Positions 9,778 to 20,032 of a stretch of DNA of 64,000 nucleotides are shown here, piece after piece. The notes under the pieces were generated by a model. It saw only the letters and a program-made list of their open reading frames with translations. It did no database searches and was not told the origin of the DNA. A program made the translations under genes and the position numbers. The number at the start of each line of letters is the position of its first letter. The first letter of the stretch is position 1. This DNA comes from Pseudozyma flocculosa PF-1 (Eukaryota; Basidiomycota; Ustilaginomycetes; Ustilaginales; Ustilaginaceae), in assembly GCF_000417875.1 (NCBI RefSeq), contig NW_006920875.1, positions 288,538 to 352,537 of the forward strand. The letters run 5' to 3'.

Positions 9778-11415
9778 TCATGCCGCCGTCGGCGTCGGCT
9801 GTGCACGAAGGCGATTGTCGTCGTAGGCGAGGAAGACGGGTTTCTGGGGCAGCCTGCGGTGTTCGCTGTCAATGACGGGTTTGGGGACCGAGGTGCGGTC
9901 GTATTCCTCTCCGCGGTCATTGACGGCGCGGACGTGCGGGAACGACTCGAGGAAGGCGGCGAGGGCGATTTTGATTTCGAGCTTGGCAAAGCGCATGCCG
10001 AGGCACGGGTGGTTGCCCCACCCCCACGCGAGAAAGTCGCCGTCCCCCCGTCCCTCGCCGCGCATCCAGCGGTCCGGATCGAACAGCAGGGGGTCGCTGT
10101 AGATCGACTCGTTGTAGTGCACCGACGAGAGCCAGTAGCCCACAAACTCCTGGTGCGTCACGACGTCGCCCGAGAGGGTCGTGGTGCGCGGCTTGACGCC
10201 GCGCTTGTCGAGCTTGCGTCGGAAGAGGAGCGAGTTGAGGAGCAGCCGCATCGTCTCCCTCTCGACGGCCTGCTGGTACGGGAAGCGCTCCGCGTCCTCC
10301 CACACCGCAAGCGGGACGCGCGCCAGGCGCTCCTCGACGCTGAGCGCGTCGTAGTCGTCGCCGCGCCCCTCGGCCTCGGCGCGCAGCACCGTCTCGAGCT
10401 CGTCGCGCAGCTGCCGCTGGCACTCTGGGTAGGCGGCCATAAAGATGAGGGTGTACGACGTGACGCCCGTCGTGTTGATGATGGCCGCAAAAAGGCTGCC
10501 CATGACGAACTCGACAATCTGCTTGGTGGGCACGCCGCGGTCGATGAGCACCTGCGGGTAGTCGTCCTCGCGGCTGCCCGACTTGCGGCGCGCCTCGACG
10601 AGCTGGCTGACGTTGGTGGCCATGGCGATGGTGCCCTTCCACTTGCGCACCGTCGAGGGCGTGAAGAGGAGCGGGAAGAGGGTCTGGAGGTAGCCGGCGT
10701 TGTCGGCGAACGACCAGAAGGGCTTCTCGATGCGCTGCATGGCGTCGAGGTCGCGGTGCTGCTCGTTGAGGCCGACGCCGACGAGCGAGAGGCGGAAGAT
10801 GAGCGAGTAGATGGTGTCGTGGCACCAGATGCGGCCGCCGGACGCCGGCAGCGCGCGGAAGGCGTCGAGCGAGTAGCCGACCATGGTGGCCACCGACTTG
10901 TCGATGCGGTCGGTGCTGAGGGCGTTTTTGAGGTTGTAGTTGAAGCTGCCCATGCCCGTCTCCTCGACCGCCGCATCGCCCAGGCGACTCTGCTTTTCCT
11001 CGTCCTTGACGCCCTTGAGCCACTCGGGCACGTCCGGGATGCCGGCAAAGAGGGTCTCGTAGCCCTTTTCAAAGTCGAGGCTGCGGTCGTGGAAGAACGT
11101 CTTGCGGTCCTCGGGGTTGGCGCTGACGGTGAGGACGTGGTTGCGCGCATTGAAGCGCGCCGCGCTGCTCGGGGGCGGCGACGTGGCAAACTTTTCCGGG
11201 TGGCCGAAGACGGAGCGGAGGAACGTGTTGCGCTTCTCGAACAGGGCCGTGGGGCCGAGGCCGGCAAAGAGGGTGCGGTAGCTCTGGATCTTGGCGTCCG
11301 GGCGGTGCAGGTTCGAGGGGGCGCGGAAGAGGACGTCGAGGAGGAGCGCCACGGACACGGCCAGCGCTCCCCACAGGTACGGCGAGAGGGACGACGTCGT
11401 CTCGAGCGAGAGCAT
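9778..11415 (-). CDS. Cytochrome P450 monooxygenase, single exon
   Basis: This is a microsomal-type P450 of 545 aa with no introns. It has an N-terminal membrane anchor (about residues 10-30, YLWGALAVSVALLLDVLF), an I-helix region FAAIINTTGVTSY, the ExxR motif as ETMR (near 390), a PERF-like FDPDRW, and the haem-ligand loop WGWGNHPCLG with the cysteine near 468. Two positions are unusual. The first residue of the haem motif is Trp, not Phe, and the acidic residue usually found before Thr in the I-helix is Asn. This resembles CYP7/CYP8-like E-class group IV enzymes rather than ordinary fungal detoxifying P450s (family knowledge, uncertain). The substrate is unknown. A (GGT)n tract begins five bases upstream of the start codon. 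No other secondary-metabolism genes are adjacent, so a cluster is not indicated. Confidence 0.9.
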   Translation of the reverse strand: MLSLETTSSLSPYLWGALAVSVALLLDVLFRAPSNLHRPDAKIQSYRTLFAGLGPTALFEKRNTFLRSVFGHPEKFATSPPPSSAARFNARNHVLTVSANPEDRKTFFHDRSLDFEKGYETLFAGIPDVPEWLKGVKDEEKQSRLGDAAVEETGMGSFNYNLKNALSTDRIDKSVATMVGYSLDAFRALPASGGRIWCHDTIYSLIFRLSLVGVGLNEQHRDLDAMQRIEKPFWSFADNAGYLQTLFPLLFTPSTVRKWKGTIAMATNVSQLVEARRKSGSREDDYPQVLIDRGVPTKQIVEFVMGSLFAAIINTTGVTSYTLIFMAAYPECQRQLRDELETVLRAEAEGRGDDYDALSVEERLARVPLAVWEDAERFPYQQAVERETMRLLLNSLLFRRKLDKRGVKPRTTTLSGDVVTHQEFVGYWLSSVHYNESIYSDPLLFDPDRWMRGEGRGDGDFLAWGWGNHPCLGMRFAKLEIKIALAAFLESFPHVRAVNDRGEEYDRTSVPKPVIDSEHRRLPQKPVFLAYDDNRLRAQPTPTAA

Positions 11416-11419
11416 GGCG

Positions 11420-11459
11420 GGTGGTGGTGGTGGTGGTGGTGGTGGTGGTGGTGGTGGTG
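11420..11459. repeat. (GGT)n microsatellite at the P450 start
   Basis: About 13 tandem GTG/GGT units read as (CAC)n on the coding strand of the P450 and end five bases before its ATG. They would form most of the proximal 5' UTR. Confidence 0.9.
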
Positions 11460-12363
11460 CGTAAAGGGAGAGGAGCAGGCCAGGTCACGGCGAGGTCTGT
11501 CGACCCTGTGACGGGCGATTGGTGTCGAGGTAGCCTGCTGCTAGAATATCCAAGGAGCAAGCCGTCAAGTCGAGTCGCGGTGATGGCCAGGGATGCTGCG
11601 TGGACGGGAGGAGACTCTGAGGGAGGGATCCGACGAGGGCTGCGTAGCGACGGAGCTGCTCACAGCGTCGAGGTGACGGGGCGCGGCGGTCGAGGTGGGT
11701 GTTCGGTGGTCGGTGGCGGTGGTGGTGGCCGTGGTGGTGATCCGAGGGGCAAAGGGATCGAGGAAGGGGTGGAGCCTCTAAGGAGGTCCAAGGCGCGCCG
11801 TCGGGTATATGTATGGCACGCAGCCGATCCAGTGGGCACCTCGATATCGCGCACGGGTGCCGCCTCGGCCAGACAAGCGTCAGCCTAGCCTAGCCTAGCC
11901 TACTCCTGCAGCCTAGCCTAGCCTTGCCTATATCGCGCGCCACCCAGCGCCCCCGCGGAGATGAGCAGGCCAGCACGGGTCGATTCGGCATCTTCGACCC
12001 ACAAGGGCCGAGGCGGGCGGCACAGCGTGGCCAGGCGAGGCTTGGGCTGGGCCAGGCTGGGCTGGGCTGGACGAGACAAAGAGGATCCATCGCATGCGCC
12101 ATCCATATCCACGTAGACGTAACCTTACCGACTCTGTTCCGACAGTCGGCTGTTGGGCCAGCTTCCGGAACAGTTTGACTCCTGCGGAAGAGTCAGGCGG
12201 GGGCGGGGCAGGGCAGGTAGGGTCTGGCCTGGGCCAGGCAGGGGGACCCTCTCCTGGCTTCTGCAGAGACCTGGCTGGCCGGCGGGCGAACGAGCAGGCC
12301 GGCGTAGATGAGCTGGTGAAAGGCCCGGCCAGCTTCTGCTTTGGCTGGGTTTGGTTGCGCCTG

Positions 12364-12364
12364 T

Positions 12365-12408
<44 letters not shown>

Positions 12409-12410
12409 CG
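12364..12410. repeat. (CAGG)n microsatellite
   Basis: About eleven tandem CAGG/GGCA tetranucleotides form an almost pure run between the P450 and LCB3 genes. Confidence 0.9.
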
Positions 12411-13177
12411 CAGGCAGGTCGGAAGATGCGGCGGGCGCTTGCTTCGAGCTTCAATGACGGGTTGGTTGGATCCAAAAGTCCGCGGAGCCCCAAGCCCCCT
12501 TAGCCTCTCTCTAGTGACGCCGCCTGGCGAGGACTGGACGCCTGGCCTTGTTTGGTGCGTTCCGTCGACCGGCTGCGCACTTGGGGCATTCCACCTCGGA
12601 TGGTGCCGTTACGATCCACAGCGGGCGATGAGCGACGATATCGAATCAATCTTAATGGTAGCTGGCATGCGTACGGGGTCCGGCTCCTGGAGCGGAGTGT
12701 AGGTACCGTACTGTACCGTAAGCCGGGCCAACCCCGCGCGGCAGTCACGACAGCAGGTGACTCTGGCCTGGCCAAGCAAGGCGAGGGGCCAGACAGGCAG
12801 GCCAACCAGCAGAGCGGCCTTTGAACCTATCTTGCACCCAGCGGCCTTTGCGCGACAGACGCCCCCGACCTTTCCTCGACCGACGCCCCCGACCTCTCCT
12901 CTCTTCTTGACAGGCGGGCGGCATGGCCTCCCCTGGCTTGGCCTGGCCTGATTCTACCTCAGCTGGCTCGCTCGGCACAGGCTCACAAGGTGCGCGTTCA
13001 CGGCACGCTTTCACACCGAACACCGATAGCGACAACTCTGGCCTCTCTCCTTCCTCTTCTTCTACGTCTGTAGCTGTGCACAAGATCGAAAATCCTCGCC
13101 CAGCAGCCAGCCGACCACATCCAGCAGGGCCTGTGCGGTCCCACCTCGATGCCGCCCCGGACCCTTGCTACCCTGCC

Positions 13178-15686
13178 TCATACCGACGACAGGCCGATGC
13201 GCTCAAACAGCGCGGGTATCAGGCTCGACGCCGCAAAGCCGATGCCGCTGTACACAATCACCTTGGTCAGCACTGGTGGTCGGAGGTGGCAAGTGGGGAA
13301 AGCCGACGGAAACGCGAGGTGCGATAGGAAACGACAACGCTCGAGAATCAGCCCACGTCGAGCCCTCTTGCCATCAGCCCACTCTGCGCCGCTGCTACTC
13401 ACCTTCGGCATCATAGTGCTTGACGTCCTGCTGCACCTTGGCCACCGGCGCGCCTTCAATCGCGCTCGCCAGCTGCCGCGCCGCCTTTTCGTCGGGCGCC
13501 ACAAAGCCGGGATGCGCCCGCGACTGCGTCAGCGGGATGGGCAGGTCGGCAGCGCTGCCATCGTCGCCGTCGCCGATCGAAAACTGGATCCGCTTGCCCG
13601 GCGGCTGTTGACGAGGCTTGGCCGCAGCCACCGCCTGGGTTCCAGCCGACTTCTTGCCCATGGCCGGGCTCGGCGTCCTCGACGGGATGGGCGAAGCCAG
13701 GGGCGACGGGTTGAACAGCGAAGACGTCGGGCTGCCCTGCCCAGATATCCGACCGGGCGACGGCTGCACAGACAACCGACTCCGGAGTTGGCCGTCCTCG
13801 CCTGCCGCTCCTGGCCGACCCGTGGCTCCCGAGGCCATTCCGTTGGCCGCCTCTCCGGATCGGCCCAGGTTCGACGACGCGCCGTTCTCGTCCGTCACGA
13901 TGATCGTCGACGGCAGGTCGATGACCGAGGGCACCGCCGTCAGGTCCGCCAGCGGGATCTTGTTGTAGTCGCTCGCCGGCGTATAGTGGCGCCGCGGCAG
14001 CGAGAAGCCCACCGACTCGGAAAAGAAGCGGAAGACGGGCGGCAGCACCACCATGCACGCCGTCTTGACAACCACGCGCAGCAAGAGGATCAAAAACACG
14101 CCCACCACAATGATCAGCGTCGCCTTGACCGTCCGCACGCCGGCACCGTCGACCTCGGTGCCGTCGGGCCCGAGCGAAAGCGCCTCGACGGGCTGCCGCA
14201 CCGCCTCCAGCACGGGCACCACCACCTTGGCCACCGTCGACGACGAGGGCATCAGACGCTCGGCATTGAGCAGCGCCCTCTGCGCCGGGCCCAGCGGCTT
14301 GAGCGGATTGTCGTGCGCCAGGTGCAGGCCAAACTTGATCCCGAACCACTTGCCAAGCGTCGTGCCCATGGCCACAGCGACAAAGGCAATGGCTGATGTG
14401 GAAGGACAGACCACAGGCGAGCCAAGGGGGCAAGAAAGCTGGATCAGCCTGGTTGAAAAGCCAGCTTCATCGAGCGTGCGGCCAGCGCACTCACCGTCCT
14501 CGAAACACGGGCAGTCCTCCATGGGCTGCGGGTGGACCGACACCATCAGCAGGCCCAACGGAACAATGACGAGGGGCACGACCCAGCTGTCGAGCTGCAG
14601 AAAGTGCTCCATCTGGTCAAAGTATCGCCACTGCATCCAGCTGATCCAGGCGCCGAGCGACGAGCCGACCACGCAGTCTGCCGCACGGCCAGCAGGAGAT
14701 GAGGGGACGAATCGGAAAAGGTCAGCCTTGGGCGGAGGGCTCCGTGACAGGTCGAGAGCTGTGCAGCCGGTCGACTCACCGATGAGGGAATGCATGCCGG
14801 CATAGATTCGACCGTAGACGACGCTGAAGGCGTAGAAGAGCAGGCCGGCCTCCCACCACAGGCTGTCAAAGATTCCTCCGAGGCCGTGCTGGATCGCGAC
14901 GAGCGGCAGCTGGCGGAAGGCGGTGACCCAGAGGTAGAGGTAGAGGGCGATGCTGACGCTGTTGGTCGAGTGGGTTGAGGGGAAGCCGTACTCGAGGTGG
15001 TGGGTGCCGATGGTGAGGCGGGTGACGGGGGGCGAGTAGGGACGCGGGATGCAAAAGAGGTCCTTGAGCGCCGACGAGAGGTAGACGCCGAGCGCGAGCA
15101 CGTTGACCAGGCCGCGCGCAAACTTTGCGTTGCCGAGCCAGTAGGCCATAGGGAGGAAGATGAGGAAGAAGGAGTGGGTGCCGAGGAGCGAGGTGTTGAC
15201 AAAGTAGCGGTCGAGCCACGGCCTGCGGATCCACGCCTGGTGGCGGGCCATGTGGGGCGCCTCCCTGCGCAGGACGGCGACGATGAGGCTACGGAGCGCG
15301 GCTACGGGTCGCGGCAGGTAGGCGCGGTACAGGGCGTCGTCCTGGATGCCGATGACGGTGGTGAGCTCCTCGCGGTCGGTCGACTTTTTCGGGTCGAGGT
15401 ACGACGAGCCACGGAGGAGGCCGATGCGCTGGATCTTTTCGACCTTCTTTGCGCCTTCCTTGACCCTCGCGCGGATGGCCTGTGGTGCGTTGGCGTTTGC
15501 GTTTGTGTTGGTGTCGAGCTTGGCGAGGTCGTCTGCTCGGCGCTGGCGGTTGGCCGTGGCAGCCGACGATGCGGCTGTGCGGTCTTCGATCCAGCTTCCG
15601 CTGACCTTTGTATCGTCCTCGAAGCTGCTGGAGCTCGAGTCTTGGCGGCTGGCCCGCTGCGAGGTATAAGGAGCGTGAGGGGCCAT
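13178..15686 (-). CDS. LCB3: Sphingoid-base 1-phosphate phosphatase (LCB3/YSR3/SGPP family)
   Basis: This PAP2-superfamily ER membrane enzyme removes phosphate from dihydrosphingosine/phytosphingosine 1-phosphate, returning sphingoid bases to ceramide synthesis. Exons 15686-14780, 14677-14495, 14392-13403 and 13272-13178 join in frame (724 aa; longer than yeast Lcb3 because of a 300-residue C-terminal extension). Catalytic motifs are C1 KDLFCIPRPYSP (near 208), C2 YGFPSTHSTNS (near 235) and C3 YGRIYAGMHSLID (ending near 302). The C3 Asp codon is split by intron 1, so splicing restores HSLID. Several hydrophobic segments follow. The C-terminal half has a long Ser/Pro-rich stretch before the last segment. 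The neighbour on the right, ceramide synthase, is transcribed away from it, so the two sphingolipid genes may share a promoter. Ser-phosphate or other lipid phosphates are less likely substrates. Confidence 0.88.
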
Positions 15687-17402
15687 GTCGGGCAGTGCAG
15701 GTTAAGAGGGGCGCTCGAAAGCCGTTTCAAGAGTGGAGACGGGGATGTCTGTGGGCAATGCTTGAGCAGCCCGGCCGACGGCGGCGTCAAGGAGCCATGA
15801 AGCGCCAAGAGCGAGGAGGGGCGAGGCGGTGGTGAGGGTAGGCAGGGATGGCGGAGGGAGGCCAGGAGAATGGGGGGCAGGTAAGGTGGCCGATCGAAGA
15901 TCGTCGTCGAGGCCGCGGGCCGGAGCGAGCCAATCAAGAAATCAAGATTGCGGGGGGCCCAGCATGATGGCGGCCCGCTTTCAGCATGCGGGCCGGGCCT
16001 GACTGGTAGCCTCCGCTCCTACACGACCCTCTGCCGCACGAGAACCGTGCCCGACCAGGGTCTCGGGTCTTGCTTGCATCGGGAACGCGGCGGACCAGCA
16101 GGCATCATCGGGTACGGTGGTCCTCGGCGTCGACGGCGTGGGTGCCGCGCCGCCCCCTCTGCGCCCACCGACGGCAGGGCGACGTCGAGTGACGGACCGA
16201 GAGCAGCTCGCCCGTGACTGTGCAGAGTCGGAGAGCAGACGAGAGCAGGCCGGGCGGGCGGCCTGGAACGTGTGGCGCCAGACTGAGGGGCTCGACGGCT
16301 TCGCTGCTGGTGAGTCGAGCGAGCGAGATGGCGGAGGCGAGCGCGAAGGCGAAAGGGCGCCTGGCCTGCCGGGCCTGGGCCTGCCACCACCGGCTAGGCC
16401 AGGCCTGGCCAGGCTGTATCGGCTTCGGCTTGGATGGCAGCCCCACGAGTCGTAGATCGAGGTGCTGCCTGCCCGTGCTGTGCTGCACCTTCACAAGGGA
16501 TGCGAGCCAGACCGGTGGGTTGGGGCATGAGCAGCCAGCCAGGCAGGCAGGGGGGCAGGCAGAGGCGGCGTCCAAACGTGCGTGCGTGCGTGCGTGCGTG
16601 CGTTCGGGCGGGCAGGCAGACTACCCACTTTTTGGCCGGCCTAGCCAGGCCTCTCGCAGCCTGTGGGCTGCCAGGGGCGGCGGCGGCGGGGCGGCTCTTG
16701 CTGCTTGTTGCTTGCAAGCTCGCTGCTTGCTTGCTTGCTCTGCGCTTGCTGGCCGCTTGCTTCTTCCGAGCGAGGGGCACGCTGCCTGCCAGCAGAGAGG
16801 GCTCGTGCACAGCCCACCCACCCAACTTTGGCCAGCGAGAAAAGGCACGTACGCCGCACACTTTTCTTCTCTCTCTCTCTGGTGGCTTGCCTGCTGGCCT
16901 GCTGGCCTGGGCGCCGGGGGCTCCGCTTGCTTCTTCCAACTCGCGCTACCTGCGCCTCTCTCGCTCTCTCGCTTCGCGTTGCTCGCCTTTGGCCATCCTC
17001 GAACCTCCTTTCTCGCCACCGCCACCACCACCATCGACGCCGTCGCTTCAAACCCCCCTTGGACGCGGCACCGCTCACATCAACAGAGAAGCCGGCTTCT
17101 CTCCTCTTACCACGACCTCGACGACTCGGCACCTCGGACACGCCACGCTCAAGCAAGCAGCCACCGCCTCGCTCTCTTGCGTCACCACGTTTCTCCTCGA
17201 CGACCGGCCAAACCCACTTGCCGCAACTCGTACGCACCTCGTACTGCACTGTTCGCAACCGCCACTCCCCGGAAGCTACGTACCTCTTTTACTCCGCCCG
17301 CAACCTGCAACAACGTCCTCGAACCCAACCTGCCGGTGCGCGGGCTCTTGGCAAAACCGCCCCCTTTGAACCCATCATCCACCCTCTGCCCGCACCAAAG
17401 AC
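15687..17402. promoter_or_regulatory. Divergent promoter region between LCB3 (-) and LAG1 (+)
   Basis: This 1.7-kb region lies between two start codons of genes acting in succession on sphingoid bases. It includes a (GTGC)n tract (16577-16603), several GGCA/GGCC tetranucleotide runs, and a C/T-rich, ATG-poor stretch (about 16860-17400) that looks like the LAG1 leader. No coding exon was recognised. Confidence 0.55.
16577..16603. repeat. (GTGC)n microsatellite
   Basis: About six tandem GTGC units lie in the divergent promoter region between LCB3 and LAG1. Confidence 0.85.
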
Positions 17403-19578
17403 ATGGCCAACGCTAGCGCTGCCGCCAAGCGGAGGAGCAAGACTGAAAAGGCCGCCCGGTCGTCGCACGTCGATCCTGTCAAGCCAAAAGCAGCACTTGC
17501 ACAGCATGAGGCTCGTCCCCTGGCGCTCAGTGCTACCCGGAGAGCAGCCGAAAAGAACCTCGACCAGCAGATCCGTGAGTAGCCTTGGAGAGCGAGTGGC
17601 CACCAGCCCCTGCATTCCCCGCTGCATCCGCTCTCGGCTGACGTCTGCACCTTTCAATATTTCTCTCTCTCTCTCTCTCTTTCATGTCGGCCTGGCGCAT
17701 CGATCAAACAACCATGTAGAGGTTCCTGTCAATGCCCTGGTAGCCCTCGTCGTCATGCACATGCTGTCGTCGCCCTCGTCTCTCTCGCTCGCCCACCTCT
17801 CGACCCATCTCCACCTTCCCCAGTCGCTTCACTCGATCATCCCCAGCTGGCTCCGCTCTCCCTCGCTCGCCCAATTCGCCTCGGACCTGCCCAACGCCTC
17901 GGAGCGCGGCCCTCACTACCTACAGCAGTACGCCCAGAACCCGGCCTTCGGTGCAGCAGGGCCCTTTCGAAGCGACGCGCGAGGGTTCGGCCACCCGCTC
18001 ACCGCGCTCCACAACTTCACTCGCGCTGCGCTGGGACTCTCGTACCCGGTGCCCGATGCCAAGCAGTCGCCCATTGCCGCGCTCAAGCACCAGGCCTTCG
18101 AGACATTTGGCCACGGCTCGTGGGCCAAGAAGCAGGAGCCCTGGGCGTTCATGGGGACGGTCGAGGGCTACGTCTACGCCCGCGGGCTCAAGGACGTGCT
18201 GATCGTGGCCACCATGGTCCTCGTCTTCACCGCGCTGCGTGCCATCCTGATGAAGTACATCCTCCTGCCGATGGGAGAGCACTGTGTCCCGGCGGTGCAG
18301 GACGGCGGCAAGAAGGCCGCCGCAGCGAGCGGCTCCTCCGCCGTCGTCTCCGAGTCGCGCGCCGTCGGCAAGGCGCGGAGGACGAGGGACAAGGAGGTGC
18401 TGAGGTTTGCGGAGCAGGGCTTCAGCCTGATCTACTACGTCTGCTCGTGGTCCATGGGACTTGTGAGTTGAAGAGTCGAGCTGCGCCAGGCGGCGATGCA
18501 ACGACGCGAGGCGGGTCTACGGAAGCTGACGGCTTCTGCCTATTCCGTCTGCCTCTTGCCCGCAGTACATTGCCTCGCGAGAGTCGTACTGGCCGATGAA
18601 GACGTCCGAGTACTGGACCCACTACCCGACTGCGACGCTCGACGGACTCAACAAGGTGAGCACCAGGCAGAGAGGCTGCGCTCGCGCCACGTCGCAGATC
18701 CAGAGTGACGAAGCCGCGGGGCAGGCCAGGCTGACGTCGTCGCGCCATCTTTCTTGCTCAATGTTCCCTCTCGGCGCACCGTCATGTGCCAGCTCTACTA
18801 CCTTGGCGAGCTGGCCTTCTACATCCAGCAGCTCTTTGTCCTCAACGTCGAGGCACGCCGATCGGACCACTGGCAGATGTTCAGCCACCACGTCATCACG
18901 ATTGCGCTGATCGGCGGCTCGTACGCCTACAGCTTCCACCGCGTGGGCAACGCCATCCTCTGCCTCATGGACCCGAGCGACATCTGCCTGGCGCTCGCCA
19001 AGATGCTCAAGTACTCGGGCCTCCAGACGGTCTGCGATGCGGCGTTTGGCATCTTTATGCTCTCGTGGCTCGTCACGCGCCACATCCTCTACATGGTCGT
19101 GATGCGGTCGTGCATCGTCGAGTTTTCGCCCCACCGCGTCGTCCTCCCCACCGGCGACGGCGGGCTCGAGGCGCCCGGCAGCGCGCCGTACTGGACGCTG
19201 ATTGGCCTGCTGAGCGGCCTCCAGGTGATCCTCATGATCTGGTTTGGCATGATCCTGCGCGTCCTCTACCGCGTGCTCACCAAGGCCGGCGCGGTGGATT
19301 CGAGGAGCGACGACGAGAGCAGCCAGGAGGGCGAGGGAGAGGAGGGGGACGAGAACGAGGCGACGACGAAGGGGCAACAAGAGGGATCGCAGGGCGAGGT
19401 GGCGGCGGCGGTGTCGGCGGCATCATCGACGCCGATATCTGGAGCTAGCGCTGCACTAGCGGCAGCCGGGCAAGACGCGACGGACGAGGCATCCGCCACG
19501 GCGACGGCGACCAAGACGACCAGGTCAAAGGGGCGCCGGAGGAGCAGCACCGCCAACGCCAAGAGCAGGAAGGCGTGA
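17403..19578 (+). CDS. LAG1: Ceramide synthase (TLC domain, LAG1/LAC1 family)
   Basis: This polytopic ER enzyme N-acylates sphingoid bases with acyl-CoA. Exons 17403-17574, 17720-18462, 18566-18655 and 18793-19578 join in frame (596 aa). The TLC/Lag1 core is in the last exon: LYYLGELAFYIQQLFVLNVE, then SDHWQMFSHHVITIAL with the essential His pair (about 367-368), then VGNAILCLMDPSDICLALAKMLKY. Several hydrophobic helices precede it. A basic N-terminus (AKRRSKTEKAARS) and a Glu/Ser/Ala-rich cytosolic tail ending in SRKA flank the core. The start MANAS is the first ATG of the open exon and gives the correct phase into exon 2. The third acceptor (ATGTGCCAG) was chosen because it restores the family sequence. 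Its divergent partner LCB3 makes the free sphingoid base that this enzyme uses. Confidence 0.93.
17660..17682 (+). repeat. (CT)n tract inside LAG1 intron 1
   Basis: A run of about eleven TC dinucleotides lies upstream of the TAG acceptor of intron 1. It acts as, or extends, the polypyrimidine tract. Confidence 0.8.
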
Positions 19579-20032
19579 CGGGTCGTCTTTCTGTTCGTTC
19601 CGATGCGCAAATCGTTTCGCTCCCGCTCTCTCCCTCTGTCTCCTCGGTCCTCGCCTCTCCTCGTGGGGCCTTCTGTAATCGCCTGTTACCGTGCAGCCTC
19701 TCGGTCCCTCTCGTCCTCTCCCCTCTGATCTGTAGCATTTTCTACCCGTCCTTGCACCGCCTCCCGTCCCGTGCCGCCTGTCGGTCTGTCAATCGTGAAT
19801 GCCGTTTTTTGCATGCCCAGAGCGCCCAGAGCGCCCACCCGGGAAGGGGGACCGGCGCGGCGTGCGGCGGTAACTCAGTGTCTAGAAAGAACGGCAGAGA
19901 ACGGCTTCTTGCCCATCCAGCCTCGATCCGTCCAGGATTCGGAGCGAGATGCCGTCCGACGCCCGCAACGACGCTACGCTGAGCTGAGCTGGTCTGCGCG
20001 GTGGAGGGGGAGGTAGCCTCCAACTGCCAAAT
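19579..20032. other. Convergent 3' region of LAG1 (+) and RSA4 (-)
   Basis: These 454 bp between two stop codons are C/T-rich on the left, as a LAG1 3' UTR would be, and carry a short AGAGCGCCC duplication near 19818-19840. No gene was seen. Confidence 0.5.

Larger units (their letters stand above)
11416..13177. other. Intergenic: P450 promoter and LCB3 3' region
   Basis: Apart from the (GGT)n tract, there is a weak TATA-like string on the minus strand near 11805-11815 (ACATATACCC), a TAGCC repeat (11885-11925) and a long (CAGG)n tract at 12364-12410. No exon with motif support was found on either strand. Confidence 0.5.

Noticed and set aside
9448..11511. 687-codon plus-strand frame opposite the P450
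   Set aside because: It is a complement shadow. It ends in a poly-Trp translation of the (GGT)n repeat.
9778..19578. Possible secondary-metabolite cluster around the P450
   Set aside because: Neighbours are housekeeping endocytosis and sphingolipid genes. No synthase, transporter or pathway regulator is present.
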